A DNA stretch of 64,000 bases from Chitinophaga barathri (GTDB lineage Bacteria; Bacteroidota; Bacteroidia; Chitinophagales; Chitinophagaceae): the NCBI RefSeq assembly GCF_003807585.1, contig NZ_RMBX01000009.1:280961-344960 (forward strand). Direction: 5' to 3'. The translations under genes were made by a program, and so were the position numbers. The notes under the pieces were generated by a model. That model was not told the origin of the DNA and ran no database searches. It saw nothing but the letters and a program-made list of their open reading frames with translations. Shown piece after piece: positions 32,303-41,055 of the stretch. Position 1 is the first letter of the stretch; every line of letters begins with the position of its first letter.

Positions 32303-34990
32303 TCAGGCGATCGTAATGTGCAAAGTTTCATTCTCACGGATGCGGATGGAAGAAGGGAATACCAGGCGGGTGCCGTCTTCGTTCCTTTCCAGGCTGGCTT
32401 TTACGATGGCACCTCCGAGTTTTACGATGGCCGTTTTACCGGCGGCGGCACCCAGGCTGATCTCATTCAGTTGAAGGGAACCGTACTTCAGGATAAGCGT
32501 ATGGATTGCCAGGTTACCGGCCTTTTTCCGGACATAAGTCCCCCATCCTTCCGCTACAGTGAAGGGCGCTTTAAAATCAGCATTTTTGCCCAGCTGAGGG
32601 GCAAAACGGATATAACCTTTCGGCCCGTGATATTCAAAACCGCAGGCGGAAATAAATGTACCGTAACTGGCCATCGCGCGGGCGTAATGATCGCTGCATT
32701 CTATTTCGTTGAACGGATTTCTTTTGGCACCGTGATACCGGTCGTGGATCGCTTTTGTAAGCACCAACGCTTCGTCCGTCATGCCTTCCGCCATCATATG
32801 GCTTGCTACCTGGTGCTCGAAGCCGGACATACATTCGTGGAAATACCCCAGCTGCCAGGTCACGTTTTCTCCGAAAGGTTTGGACTCGTTATGCGGATTG
32901 GTGTTCATGATCATTCCACCTTCCCCTTCCACAGCATAGGGCCGGCCACCCGTATGCGTTTTGATGTAAGGCCCCACGTCGGGTGTAAAGTTGTATTTCC
33001 AAAGGGCGCGCAGCGCGGAGCGTGTTTTTTCTTTGTCCCACAGCCTGCCCAGGCCTGCCTGCCAGGCCCAGCTCTGGCCATACACCTGGTCTATGTGGCA
33101 GGTGTTGTATGAGCCCAGTTTTTTCCTGCCTTGCACGGCATCCGGCCGGTGAATAAAATATTCGCCGTTAAACAGTTGGTCCATATTGCGGCAGCCTTTG
33201 TCCACATATGTTTTGCAGGTCGCGGCAAAATCGTTGTCATTCATTTCTTCCGCCATACGCTGGGCGGCTTTTGCCGCGGCGATACACAGGCCCGCGATCC
33301 ATGCTATTTCACCTTCCCATACGGCATCCAGGGTGTTTTCCATCGGGGTATCCGTGAGGCCGTCTCCGTTCTTATCCTGGGCCAGCATAAAACGTACTGC
33401 CTTTTTGGTGTTCTCCCAGTTCCTGCGGAGGAAGCCATCGTCCGCGCTCATCTGGTGCTCGCGGTACATGCGGAGGATCGAGCCTGCCTGCCCGTCTATC
33501 GCGGGGCGGGATTCATATTCCGCGCGGAAGATGATGCCGCCGTTGTCTTCCATGGCCAGTCCCAGGTCTGTACGTTCCCTGCAGTCCCTTTCCAGGGAAG
33601 GGAATATCCTGCCCATGGTTTGCGCGTATTGCCATACGTGCGTACAGGTGCCTTCGCACGCGTTTACGCCCTCCCAACCCCAGAAACGGCCGCTGCCAAA
33701 GCGGTAGGTGTTGGCTGTGGCAAGTGTGCCGATATTAAGAAATGTTCTTTCGAGGAACCAGTGCGGCAGCGTGGAATCGTAAAAGGTCTGGTGCCAGCGC
33801 AGTGTTTGTTCCCACAGTTGCGGGTTCGCGGCAATATATTTACCGGCTTCCGCCGCGTTGGTGAACTTTGTGCCGTAATAATATCCTTTCCCTGTATCCT
33901 TAAGTTTTGCTTCCAGTTTTGGAAAAGGCTGGTTAAAATGCCAGCTCAGCGCATACTTCGCCTGCAATGATCCGCCTGCGGCCAATGTCTGGACAGGCGC
34001 GCAAACAGAGCCAGTCAGCTTTTCTGAAACATCCGCGGTAGCCACATCATTGCCGGGAGTTGTGAAAAACGCGGGCGTAACCGGCCATGGTGAGGCATTG
34101 GTATCCGGCTTTCCTCCCGCGCCCAGGTATAGTATGCAGGTGGAACCGTCGTCTGCTTTGGTTTTCTCCGGTTGCGCCGTATACTTAAAATCCGAATAAA
34201 CGCCGCTGTATTTGTCTCCGGAAACAATGGCATTGCGCCTGCTTCCTTCTCCTTCTTTTGCCGTGATCTTTCTCGCCCCGTTTTCCAGCCAGCCGGCCAC
34301 CGTTACCGTCGCCGGCACGCTGCCGCGGTTGCGCACGCTGATGTCGTACATGGAAGCAGGAAGCGATGAATTGTCCGCATCCAGCGGGATAAATATACCG
34401 CCCGCTTTTACCGTCACTTCAAGGGGAAAGTCTTTGCTGATATACCGGATATTCGCCACCGGATAGGTGGCTTCAAAAATGATCTCGTCCCAGTCTTCTT
34501 CCTTCAGTTCTTTGATGATCTTTTTTCCGTTCACTTCCACCTGGATGGCAAAGCCCTGCTCCAGCACCCGCTTGTTCGACGCAATGGCGGGCTCAACGTA
34601 AGAAGCGCCGTCGCGGTTGCGTATCTTTCTTTCACTGCTGCCGTCATTCCACAATATCGTTTTGGGGTCAATGCCTTCGCGCTCATCGTTGTACACGCTC
34701 CAGAGCCAGAGCCTGCCGTCGCCACCGAGGTACACGGTACCCGCGTGCAGGCCGCCCGCTGGCATGCCGATATACTTCAGCTCGTTTTTGGTTTTCAGGT
34801 ATGCGGTAGGCAGTCCCCGCTGGTAGAGCGACTTCACCCATGCGGCATCCAGTTTTTTATCCGCCGGAATGTTGTGCAAAGGATACCGCTCCGCTCCCGG
34901 CAGCCAGCCTTTCGCCCATGCGGGCATTTGCAGGCTGAGCAGGCCGGCGGCTGAAACCGCTGTCTGTGTAATAAATTTTCTTCTGTGCAT
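32303..34990 (-). CDS. GH116-family glycoside hydrolase (glucosylceramidase/beta-glucosidase type), Tat-exported
   Basis: The 895-residue protein starts with a twin-arginine signal (HRRKFITQTAVSAAGLLSL). An N-terminal beta-sandwich domain (about 70-360) includes IGMPAGGLHAGTVYLGGDGR, the typical first block of GH116. The (alpha/alpha) barrel follows. The family motif EGTCTHVWQYAQTMGR places the nucleophile at E446, and CHIDQVYGQSWAW places the acid/base at D634, in line with the Glu/Asp pair known for the Thermoanaerobacterium enzyme. Family members cleave beta-glucosides, beta-xylosides or glucosylceramide. No TonB/SusD pair or other glycosidase is adjacent, so the substrate stays open. The gene is monocistronic with its own terminator. 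The start is the first ATG, which gives the Tat motif at the very N-terminus. Confidence 0.88.
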   Translation of the reverse strand: MHRRKFITQTAVSAAGLLSLQMPAWAKGWLPGAERYPLHNIPADKKLDAAWVKSLYQRGLPTAYLKTKNELKYIGMPAGGLHAGTVYLGGDGRLWLWSVYNDEREGIDPKTILWNDGSSERKIRNRDGASYVEPAIASNKRVLEQGFAIQVEVNGKKIIKELKEEDWDEIIFEATYPVANIRYISKDFPLEVTVKAGGIFIPLDADNSSLPASMYDISVRNRGSVPATVTVAGWLENGARKITAKEGEGSRRNAIVSGDKYSGVYSDFKYTAQPEKTKADDGSTCILYLGAGGKPDTNASPWPVTPAFFTTPGNDVATADVSEKLTGSVCAPVQTLAAGGSLQAKYALSWHFNQPFPKLEAKLKDTGKGYYYGTKFTNAAEAGKYIAANPQLWEQTLRWHQTFYDSTLPHWFLERTFLNIGTLATANTYRFGSGRFWGWEGVNACEGTCTHVWQYAQTMGRIFPSLERDCRERTDLGLAMEDNGGIIFRAEYESRPAIDGQAGSILRMYREHQMSADDGFLRRNWENTKKAVRFMLAQDKNGDGLTDTPMENTLDAVWEGEIAWIAGLCIAAAKAAQRMAEEMNDNDFAATCKTYVDKGCRNMDQLFNGEYFIHRPDAVQGRKKLGSYNTCHIDQVYGQSWAWQAGLGRLWDKEKTRSALRALWKYNFTPDVGPYIKTHTGGRPYAVEGEGGMIMNTNPHNESKPFGENVTWQLGYFHECMSGFEHQVASHMMAEGMTDEALVLTKAIHDRYHGAKRNPFNEIECSDHYARAMASYGTFISACGFEYHGPKGYIRFAPQLGKNADFKAPFTVAEGWGTYVRKKAGNLAIHTLILKYGSLQLNEISLGAAAGKTAIVKLGGAIVKASLERNEDGTRLVFPSSIRIRENETLHITIA

Positions 34991-35378
34991 ATTGCCGGTT
35001 CGGGTTTTATGATGAATGGTGAATGGAAGATCTGTTCACCGTTCAGCAACAATAAAAAGTAAATTAACGCTTATTCATACTCCGCGGAAAAAACAACCGG
35101 CTGATCATTACACCCGTGGCAAACAAAATCCCTGTAGCGTGGCTCATAACGTACTGGCAGCCTTCTCCTGCGGTCATTACGCGGCAATGTAGGCATATAT
35201 CCTTCTAACCCGCAACTTTCAGGCAATATACCGGCATAAAATGATAAAATAACATGCCTGTCAGGTGTCCCGTTTCAGGCTTCTCACCACCTTTATTGAG
35301 CCATGGTGTCCTGGGGCTGGAACCACCGGCAGTTCCTGGAATCAGCCGAAGAGCCGCTGCCCGCACTACGCGCCGGCA
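34991..35378. other. Intergenic region without a supported gene
   Basis: These 388 bp separate the GH116 gene from the DUF1330 gene on the same strand. I see no convincing ORF, RNA or terminator. A minus-strand TATTGTTG just upstream of the GH116 start (one base off TAnnTTTG) is the only promoter hint. Confidence 0.5.
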
Positions 35379-35672
35379 TTAATGCTGAAATGCTTTTACC
35401 AGCACCATCGTACAGTTGGCGGTAGCGCGTTGGCGGATACTTTTCAACGGCTGGTATTCCGGGTCGTTGTAACAGGTCATGGCCGCTTCTTCCGAAGGGA
35501 ATTGGATGATCGCGTTCATTTTCCTGGGCGCTCCTTCCACCGCAATGCCTTCCGTATCGGAGGCGAGCACTTCAGCGCCGTATTTCCGCAGTAAGGCCAG
35601 TACACCGGGCGCGTACCGGGCGAACAATTCAGGGTCGGTAATGTCGTAAGCATTGATATAATAGACTGTCAT
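35379..35672 (-). CDS. DUF1330 family protein
   Basis: The 97-residue protein has the ferredoxin-like alpha/beta layout and conserved positions of DUF1330: YYINAYDITDPELFARY at the start, GAEVLASD in the middle, and FPSEEAAMTCYNDPEYQPLK followed by R..AT. The family is related to dimeric alpha-beta barrel proteins (EthD/ABM-like); no reaction is established. It is cytoplasmic and monocistronic. A perfect -7 box TAGTTTTG on the minus strand (35702-35695) lies 23 bp before the ATG, but no TTG stands at the proper distance upstream. Confidence 0.85.
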   Translation of the reverse strand: MTVYYINAYDITDPELFARYAPGVLALLRKYGAEVLASDTEGIAVEGAPRKMNAIIQFPSEEAAMTCYNDPEYQPLKSIRQRATANCTMVLVKAFQH

Positions 35673-35757
35673 AACACATGGTTTTATGTTCCCTCAAAAC
35701 TACCCTTACCGTCCCGCAATGGCTTAAGGAAACCTGCTATTTTCAGGATGCCATAAA

Positions 35758-35786
35758 AAAAGGCTGAAGTTACACCTCAGCCTTTT
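35758..35786 (-). terminator. Rho-independent terminator of the lipocalin-like gene (symmetrical)
   Basis: AAAAGGCTGA (35758-35767) pairs perfectly with TCAGCCTTTT (35777-35786), with a 9-base loop and a T-run on the minus strand. It lies just beyond the stop codon at 35802. Confidence 0.82.
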
Positions 35787-35801
35787 CTCCGTACAAGGGC
35801 A

Positions 35802-36323
35802 TCACAGCCTGCTGTGATACATATACCAGTTGGTTTCCCAGTTTTCCCCGCCATCTTCAGAAAATGCCTGGCTCCACACCGGATGCTGCGGGTCTGTAGC
35901 ATCCCAGGTGAACCGTACGTCTACTTCCTGCCCGCGAAGGACGTCTTTGCCGTAGAAGGTGCCGACGCCGCCGCTAAAACAACCCTGCACAGGCGTGTCC
36001 AGCGTGCCGGTATTACTGTCCGACCAATAAATGCTCCAGAGACGGGTTTGAGGGTCAAAAAGACGAAGGGTGAGGCCGGCAAACGGCTCATCGTTGATGA
36101 GGGCGCCCCATTGGCCGAAATTGCCCAGGCCGTTGAGGACTTTAATAACTGTGTCTGTTGCTGTAAACTCTTCCCATTCAGTGCATTGCTGCAGGCGGGT
36201 TTTCAGTTTCCGGTTCCGGATGCTCCAGTTGCCGGTGAAAAAATCGAAATCCGAAGCGGATGATGTTGGCTGGCCGGGCAGGGGCGTGGCGCCTGCTTCC
36301 TGGCGTTGGGGGTTGATACTCAT
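35802..36323 (-). CDS. Lipocalin-like / DUF1579-type protein
   Basis: The 173-residue protein lacks a signal peptide. It begins with a Pro/Gln-rich leader of about 20 residues and then shows the lipocalin-like opening ASDFDFFTGNWSIRNRKLKT, followed by short beta strands rich in Trp and Tyr (RLWSIYWSDSNTGTL, GTFYGKDVLRG, NWETNWYMYHSRL). DUF1579 and related families share the F-D-F-x-x-G-x-W opening and are thought to form small beta-barrels that hold a ligand. It is monocistronic with its own terminator. No enzymatic motif is visible; family assignment is moderate and the ligand unknown. Confidence 0.65.
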   Translation of the reverse strand: MSINPQRQEAGATPLPGQPTSSASDFDFFTGNWSIRNRKLKTRLQQCTEWEEFTATDTVIKVLNGLGNFGQWGALINDEPFAGLTLRLFDPQTRLWSIYWSDSNTGTLDTPVQGCFSGGVGTFYGKDVLRGQEVDVRFTWDATDPQHPVWSQAFSEDGGENWETNWYMYHSRL

Positions 36324-36397
36324 AGATGAAAAAGATTAGGATACAAAATAAAGGGGGGTGCATGACAACCCTGTGTCAGCAGGCACCTGCTTCCCGG

Positions 36398-37333
36398 TTA
36401 TTTTTCTTTGAGCCCCATGTAATGTTTCCGTTCTTTTTCTCCCAAATGTTCAATGGCATACCGTAAAGCGGTCCTGGGCATGGTAGCAGCGTACTGGTCC
36501 AGGAAAAGCAGCAGTTCCTGCCGGTGGCGGCTTTTACCCGCTTCCCTGATCCATCCGCCCACAGCTTTCTGCACCAGGTCGTGCCGGTCATGCGCCAGCA
36601 TCGCAGCAATTCTGAAGGTGTCCTCCACTTCACCCTGCCGGATAAAATAAGCGGTAGCGGTGATGGCGGTGCGGCGCTCCCACTCGTTTTTTGATTTTGC
36701 CAGTTTTGCCAGCACGGCGCGGGGTTTATCGAAGAGGTAACGGCCGATGACAAACTGGGCGGCAAGGTCCACCAGGTCCCAGTTATTGATGCGGTCGTGG
36801 CGTTTGAGGTACAGGTCGTAAAGTTCTTTGCGGCGGCTTTCGGGGGTTTTATTATTGCGGCCCTGTTTGTCCATAATGCTGAGGGCGCCCGCGCGCACTT
36901 CGTGAACGGGGCTTTGCAGCAGTTTGTCCAGCTCCGCCGGGGGCATGGCGATGAAAGCTTTGGCAAGGGCGAACAGCTGGCCCATGCGGATGCCGATGAA
37001 CTGATCGCCTTCATCCTGTTTGAAATAACGCATCAGTTTGTCGCGTTCTGTGGGCGAAATGTATGGCTGCATTGCTTTTACAAAGTTGTCCGCCGTGGCT
37101 TCCTTTGGTACATCCGGTATGCGGATGGCCGGAGGCGCGGGTGTTTTCCGGAGCCCGGAAATGTCCGACCTCGCGGAAGCGGTTTTCTTCGGGCTGGCAG
37201 TAGCGGGAGTGGCTTTTTTCACGGCAGCCTTAGCGGGAGTAATTTTCTTCGCGGCGGATTTCTTCACCGCCGGTTTGGCGGGAGCCGTTTTCTTCGTGGC
37301 GGATTTTGCAGCGCCGGCGGTTGTCTTTTTCAT
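36398..37333 (-). CDS. AlkD-like DNA alkylation repair protein with a Lys/Ala-rich N-terminal tail
   Basis: From the ATG at 37331-37333 the protein has 311 residues. The C-terminal ~230 form the all-helical HEAT-like fold of the AlkC/AlkD family: YISPTERDKLMRYFKQDEGD, MGQLFALAKAF, RAGALSIMDKQGR, NWDLVDLAAQFVIGRYL, ERRTAITATAYFI, then DLVQKAVGGWIREAGK near the end. AlkD enzymes remove N3- and N7-alkylated purines without flipping the base. The first ~75 residues are a low-complexity tail of KK, KSAAKK, PAVKK and PAKAAVKK units, like histone H1 or Hc1-type DNA-binding tails, and absent from typical AlkD. It probably adds non-specific DNA affinity (inference). The longer frame starts with TTG at 37357 and is less likely. 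Confidence 0.85.
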   Translation of the reverse strand: MKKTTAGAAKSATKKTAPAKPAVKKSAAKKITPAKAAVKKATPATASPKKTASARSDISGLRKTPAPPAIRIPDVPKEATADNFVKAMQPYISPTERDKLMRYFKQDEGDQFIGIRMGQLFALAKAFIAMPPAELDKLLQSPVHEVRAGALSIMDKQGRNNKTPESRRKELYDLYLKRHDRINNWDLVDLAAQFVIGRYLFDKPRAVLAKLAKSKNEWERRTAITATAYFIRQGEVEDTFRIAAMLAHDRHDLVQKAVGGWIREAGKSRHRQELLLFLDQYAATMPRTALRYAIEHLGEKERKHYMGLKEK

Positions 37334-37497
37334 TTGAGGCAAATATGGGTGAAGCAATACAAATGTATGCCTCCTTCCTCAGATCACCGGGGGCTGTTAC
37401 GTCTTTCATAGGGGCTATTGCGACATCATTTACCCGGATATCCGATCATCCTGTAAAACTGCTCCCGGTATGATTCAGACAGTGGGATTTATCTCAT

Positions 37498-38400
37498 TTA
37501 TTGTTCCCTTGCAGGGCCCGTGCCTTCGGATGTCATGATCACCCGCCTGATAGTGCCGTCTGTATTAAAGTACAGCCGGTCTATACACACGGAGCGCCGG
37601 AAACTGTCACCACCGGGCAGGCCGCCGTTGTGATAGATAAAATAAGTAGCGCCTTTATAGCCCAGGATAGCGGGGGAATTGGTCTGGCAGTTGCCCGCCA
37701 GCTCGTTTACAATACCTTTGAATTCCCAGGGGCCATGTATGCTCCTGCCCATGGCATAGGCCACTTTTTCGGGGAACTGGTAGCCGTACAACAGGTAATA
37801 CCAGCCGTCGCGTTCATGTATCCATGTGCCTTCGGAAAACTCGGGCAGGGCAATATTCCGGATGGGCCCGTCCAGCTCGGTCATGTTTTCTTTCAGCCGG
37901 GCATAATAACACTGGCCATTGCCCCAGAAAAGATAAGCCTGCCCGTCCGTATCAATGATCACGGAGGGATCAATGTCATCCTTGTCACTTTCACCGGGCG
38001 TCATGTCGTTGCTCACCAGGGCGGAGCCGCGCGCATCTTCAAACGGCCCTTCCGGCCTGTCCGCCACCGCCACACCGATCGCTTTGCCGGGAATGGTGTT
38101 ATGTTCCACCGCTACATACCAGTAAAAACGGCCGTTGCGGGATATGACCTGCGAGGCCCAGGCGCCTTGTTTCACCCATTCAAAATCAGCGGCGCGCAGG
38201 GGTACGGGGTGTTCTTTCCAGTTCACCATATCCGTGGATGAAAAACAACACCAATCGTGCATCTGGTAATTGTATTCGCCTTCGGGCGTTTCGTCGTGGC
38301 CGGTGTACAGGTACACGGTGCCTTCATGTACGATGGCAGCGGGGTCCGCCGTGTATTTGTGCCTGATCACCGGGTTGCCGGGAGAGATATACGGTTTCAT
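37498..38400 (-). CDS. GH43-like five-bladed beta-propeller glycosidase
   Basis: The 300-residue protein fits a single GH43-type propeller. The three catalytic acids are in the expected contexts: base D19 in RHKYTADPAAIV, the pKa-modulating Asp of DDIDPSVI (D144), and the acid E190 in FSEGTWIHERDGWYYLLYG. The W...VP strand, the GRFYWYVAV strand and QTNSPAILGYKG also agree with arabinanase and xylosidase relatives. No signal peptide is present at the chosen ATG, so the enzyme is predicted cytoplasmic and may act on imported oligosaccharides. The gene stands alone, with no transporter or SusC/D pair nearby. Substrate (arabinan, xylan or galactan side chains) cannot be decided from sequence. Confidence 0.85.
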   Translation of the reverse strand: MKPYISPGNPVIRHKYTADPAAIVHEGTVYLYTGHDETPEGEYNYQMHDWCCFSSTDMVNWKEHPVPLRAADFEWVKQGAWASQVISRNGRFYWYVAVEHNTIPGKAIGVAVADRPEGPFEDARGSALVSNDMTPGESDKDDIDPSVIIDTDGQAYLFWGNGQCYYARLKENMTELDGPIRNIALPEFSEGTWIHERDGWYYLLYGYQFPEKVAYAMGRSIHGPWEFKGIVNELAGNCQTNSPAILGYKGATYFIYHNGGLPGGDSFRRSVCIDRLYFNTDGTIRRVIMTSEGTGPAREQ

Positions 38401-38456
38401 GTTTACCAGGCCCGCAAAAAAGAGGCCATGGCGGTAACAGCCATACGCATACCGCC

Positions 38457-38487
38457 TTTGTAATTAAACCATTATCCGTTATTTTTA
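38457..38487 (+). promoter_or_regulatory. Promoter of the membrane-protein gene
   Basis: TTTG (38457-38460), 19-bp spacer, TATTTTTA (38480-38487), seven of eight positions of TAnnTTTG. The ATG is 28 bp downstream. Confidence 0.6.
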
Positions 38488-38514
38488 TATATCCCCTCAC
38501 CCAAAAACCGCTTC

Positions 38515-39081
38515 ATGGATTCATTTGCGCACATCAAAGTGATCCTCGGCATCTTGCTGGGCCTCAGCATCAGGCAGCTGCTGAACGGCGCCATCAAACT
38601 GGTACAACACCCGGACCGCAATCCTTTTTACTGGGTGCATTTTACCTGGTCTTTTTACATATTCCTGCTGATGGTGCATTTCTGGTGGTGGGAATGGCAT
38701 CTTACCCGCATCACCCACTGGATGTTTCCCGAATACTTTTTTATCATCATTTACATTATCGTGTACTACGTCATATGCGCACTGCTGTACCCGGATGATC
38801 TCAAGGACTACACGGGTTTCCGGGACTATTTTTATTCCCGGAAAAAATGGTTCTTCGGGTTGCTCGGGGCGAGTTTTGTGCTGGATGTGATAGATACGCT
38901 GATGAAGGGTGTGGATTATTACCGGCATTTTGGCCCGGAATACCCCATCCGCAATTCGGTGCATTTTGTACTGTGTATAATAGCGATGTTCACGAACAAT
39001 CCAAGGTTTCACGGCATACTGGTGATTGCATTCCTGTTGTACGAGGTGTCGTATATCCTGCGGTTATTTATCAATCCCTGA
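38515..39081 (+). CDS. Uncharacterised six-helix inner-membrane protein
   Basis: I do not recognise the family. The 188-residue protein has six likely membrane segments at about residues 7-27, 40-59, 74-92, 111-130, 146-161 and 166-185. The second is rich in aromatic residues (WSFYIFLLMVHFWWW). The loop between helices 3 and 4 holds YPDDLKDYTGFRDYFYSRKK, a charged cytoplasmic or periplasmic loop. There is no signal peptide, no ATP-binding motif and no obvious metal site, although several His, Asp and Glu residues lie near membrane edges. It is preceded by a good promoter and followed 38 bp later by a lipoprotein gene on the same strand; the two may share a transcript. Confidence 0.75.
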   Translation: MDSFAHIKVILGILLGLSIRQLLNGAIKLVQHPDRNPFYWVHFTWSFYIFLLMVHFWWWEWHLTRITHWMFPEYFFIIIYIIVYYVICALLYPDDLKDYTGFRDYFYSRKKWFFGLLGASFVLDVIDTLMKGVDYYRHFGPEYPIRNSVHFVLCIIAMFTNNPRFHGILVIAFLLYEVSYILRLFINP

Positions 39082-39118
39082 TGTAAAAATTTATATCTTG
39101 GGGTGAATAATTATCCCT

Positions 39119-39520
39119 ATGCGTTATCTTTTATTTTCCATGCTCCTGTTTGCCTCCTGCAACAGCGCGCCAGAACAGCAGCAAAATGAATGTGAACAGT
39201 TCAGGAACGGTGAATTCTGGTACCAGCACGAAGGTCAGAGCCGTTATAGCATCATCAGGAAAGATTCTATACAGCAGGAAATAGAGCATACCAGTGGCAA
39301 AATGGTCACCCTTTCCGTGAAATGGATCAGCCCCTGCGAATACGAGCTGAGATATATCTCTTCCATGCCTGCGGAGCCTGATTCCGTACAGGCCGCACAG
39401 AAAGCCATGGTGCTGAAAACCACCATTACCAGGACGGGCGAAGACTTCTACGAATATTCTTCCCGGGCGGAGGGGGCAGATTTTGTACTGAAAGGCACCC
39501 TGCGCCGTCTCAAAAAATAA
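39119..39520 (+). CDS. Small uncharacterised lipoprotein
   Basis: The 133-residue protein has a lipoprotein signal: MRYLLFSMLLFASCNSA, with the lipobox LFASC, Cys at position 14. The mature part is mostly beta strands with charged loops (EFWYQHEGQSRYSIIRKDS, SGKMVTLSVKWISPCEYELR, FVLKGTLRRLKK). Two more cysteines (in NECEQF and SPCEYE) could form a disulfide. The residues after the lipidated Cys (Asn-Ser-Ala) give no clear surface-export signal. Function not recognised. It lies downstream of the membrane-protein gene and ends at a strong bidirectional terminator shared with the convergent isomerase gene. Confidence 0.8.
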   Translation: MRYLLFSMLLFASCNSAPEQQQNECEQFRNGEFWYQHEGQSRYSIIRKDSIQQEIEHTSGKMVTLSVKWISPCEYELRYISSMPAEPDSVQAAQKAMVLKTTITRTGEDFYEYSSRAEGADFVLKGTLRRLKK

Positions 39521-39549
39521 AAGCCCTCCCGGCAACCGGAAGGGCTTTT
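39519..39549 (+). terminator. Bidirectional terminator between convergent genes
   Basis: AAAAGCCCT (39519-39527) pairs with AGGGCTTTT (39541-39549) and an inner CCGG-CAA-CCGG stem (39529-39539) closes the hairpin. T-runs on both strands serve the lipoprotein gene and the isomerase gene. Confidence 0.85.
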
Positions 39550-39568
39550 CAGCAGTACAGTTATTTTC

Positions 39569-40402
39569 CTACACGGTTTTGATCACGCCCCTGAAGAAGC
39601 CTGCCGATTCGGCAATGCCCGGCAACGGATCGTTCATGTCTTTTTCATACTCAATGCTCGCAACACCCGCAAATTTCACTTTCTCCATAGCTTTCACCAG
39701 GCCCGCAAAATCTATCACGCCACGGCCTATTTCCGTTGCTTTGCCTTTGTTGGATGCCTCAGTCACATCCTTGATGTGCAGGTCGAAAATACGGCCTTTG
39801 TATTCACGGATAGCTTTACCAGGCTCTTCTCCCGCCCTCATGGCATGCCCGATGTCCAGGCAGATGCCCATGCGGGGATCGCGGCTTTTGATGAGATCGT
39901 ATACGTTTTTCGGGCCGGGGTAGAGTTTGTCTTCCGGGCCATGGTTGTGAATCGCGATACGGATATCATACTCCTTCACTTTCTTTTCGGTATAATCCAG
40001 CAGTTCCGGGTTTGGCACACCCACGATCAGGGGCACGCCTACGCGTTTGGCATATTCAAACGCTTCGTCCACCGCTTTTTCGGTTTTCATATAGATCACC
40101 CCTACGGCATATACTTTGATCTCCGCGGCGGCGAACAGGTCCAGCACCTCTTTGATCTTTTCCGGGCTGGCGTTCAGCGGCAGGTGAATATCTTTTACAG
40201 AGATGAATTTGATGCCCACGCGTTTCATCATGGCAATGGCCTTTTCCAGGTCAAATTTGGCAAAGGTATAGCCGGCCATCCCTACAGGGAAACTCTCAGG
40301 CGCCATTTTAGTTGTATAGCCCGCCCTGGCCAGGACTGGCGAAACCGTGGTTGCAGCCACGCCCAGTGCGGCATTCCGGAGGAAACTCCTTCTTGAAGAC
40401 AT
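39569..40402 (-). CDS. Tat-exported sugar phosphate isomerase/epimerase-like protein (xylose isomerase-like TIM barrel)
   Basis: From the ATG at 40400-40402 the protein has 277 residues with a twin-arginine signal, MSSRRSFLRNAALGVAATTV. The AP-endonuclease-2/xylose isomerase-like TIM barrel follows, with metal-ligand segments IRIAIHNHGPED, MGICLDIGHAM, RIFDLHIKDV and ASIEYEKDMND. Related periplasmic proteins act as isomerases, epimerases or 3-keto-sugar lyases in sugar catabolism; which reaction applies here is open. The longer frame from 40438 would place 12 extra residues before the Tat motif and is less likely. The gene stands alone, convergent with the lipoprotein gene. Confidence 0.85.
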   Translation of the reverse strand: MSSRRSFLRNAALGVAATTVSPVLARAGYTTKMAPESFPVGMAGYTFAKFDLEKAIAMMKRVGIKFISVKDIHLPLNASPEKIKEVLDLFAAAEIKVYAVGVIYMKTEKAVDEAFEYAKRVGVPLIVGVPNPELLDYTEKKVKEYDIRIAIHNHGPEDKLYPGPKNVYDLIKSRDPRMGICLDIGHAMRAGEEPGKAIREYKGRIFDLHIKDVTEASNKGKATEIGRGVIDFAGLVKAMEKVKFAGVASIEYEKDMNDPLPGIAESAGFFRGVIKTV

Positions 40403-40608
40403 ATTATAACTGATTTGATGGTGACCCAAGTTGGTCATTTTTCTGATTTTTTTCTTAAAAATATTGACGGCCGGTAATTATCTTAAGCGGCTCTTGTTTT
40501 ATACAACAGCCGTAGCCCACTGCCGTGGCCATTTTCCCCATAACATTTGCCGCAATACCCCCTCCTCCGGCCCGGCAAAAGGGCTTAACTTTAATAAAAA
40601 ACCGGCTT

Positions 40609-40992
40609 ATGTTTAAAGACACCAAGGCATTCAGCGGTTTCTCCGTGAATGACATCAAACAAGCAAAACAGTTCTACGGGCAAACGCTCGGCCTCAATGT
40701 GGAAGATGGCGACATGGGAACACTGGCCATTAAGATCAACGGCGGCACGAACATCATGGTTTACGAGAAACCGAACCACGAGCCCGCGACTTTTACTATT
40801 CTCAACTTCCCGGTAAAAGACATCGAACAGGCAGTGGACGGCCTCACGAAAAAAGGCGTTCGTTTCGAACAATTTGAAGGCGAACTGAAAACGGATGAAA
40901 AAGGAATATTCCGCGGCGAAGGGCCGCTGATAGCATGGTTCAAAGACCCCGCGGGCAACTTCCTTTCCGTATTGCAGGAAGCAGAAAAATAA
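40609..40992 (+). CDS. VOC-family protein (glyoxalase/bleomycin resistance fold)
   Basis: From the ATG at 40609 the protein has 128 residues, the standard size of one vicinal-oxygen-chelate domain. Landmarks are AFSGFSVNDIKQAKQFYGQT at the start, GLNVEDGDMG, INGGTNIMVYEK, ILNFPVKDIEQAVDGLTKKG and the closing WFKDPAGNFLSVLQE. Metal-binding positions of glyoxalase I are not clearly conserved, so a ligand-binding or other VOC activity is as likely. The frame extends upstream to 40525 but the internal ATG matches the family start. A near -7 box TAACTTTA (40586-40593) lies 15 bp before it. A strong terminator follows the stop codon, so the gene is monocistronic. Confidence 0.87.
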   Translation: MFKDTKAFSGFSVNDIKQAKQFYGQTLGLNVEDGDMGTLAIKINGGTNIMVYEKPNHEPATFTILNFPVKDIEQAVDGLTKKGVRFEQFEGELKTDEKGIFRGEGPLIAWFKDPAGNFLSVLQEAEK

Positions 40993-41001
40993 CAAATGCA
41001 G

Positions 41002-41029
41002 GAAGCCCCGGAAACAGGGCTTCTTTTTT
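41002..41029 (+). terminator. Rho-independent terminator of the VOC gene
   Basis: GAAGCCC (41002-41008) and GGGCTTC (41017-41023) with an 8-base loop, followed by TTTTTT. Confidence 0.88.
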
Positions 41030-41055
41030 AATTGCTGTCAGACACTGTAATAAGG

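Noticed and set aside
32303..38400. Polysaccharide utilisation locus around GH116 and GH43
   Set aside because: No SusC/SusD pair, no hybrid two-component regulator and no sulfatase or transporter; the two genes are separated by unrelated genes, each with its own signals.
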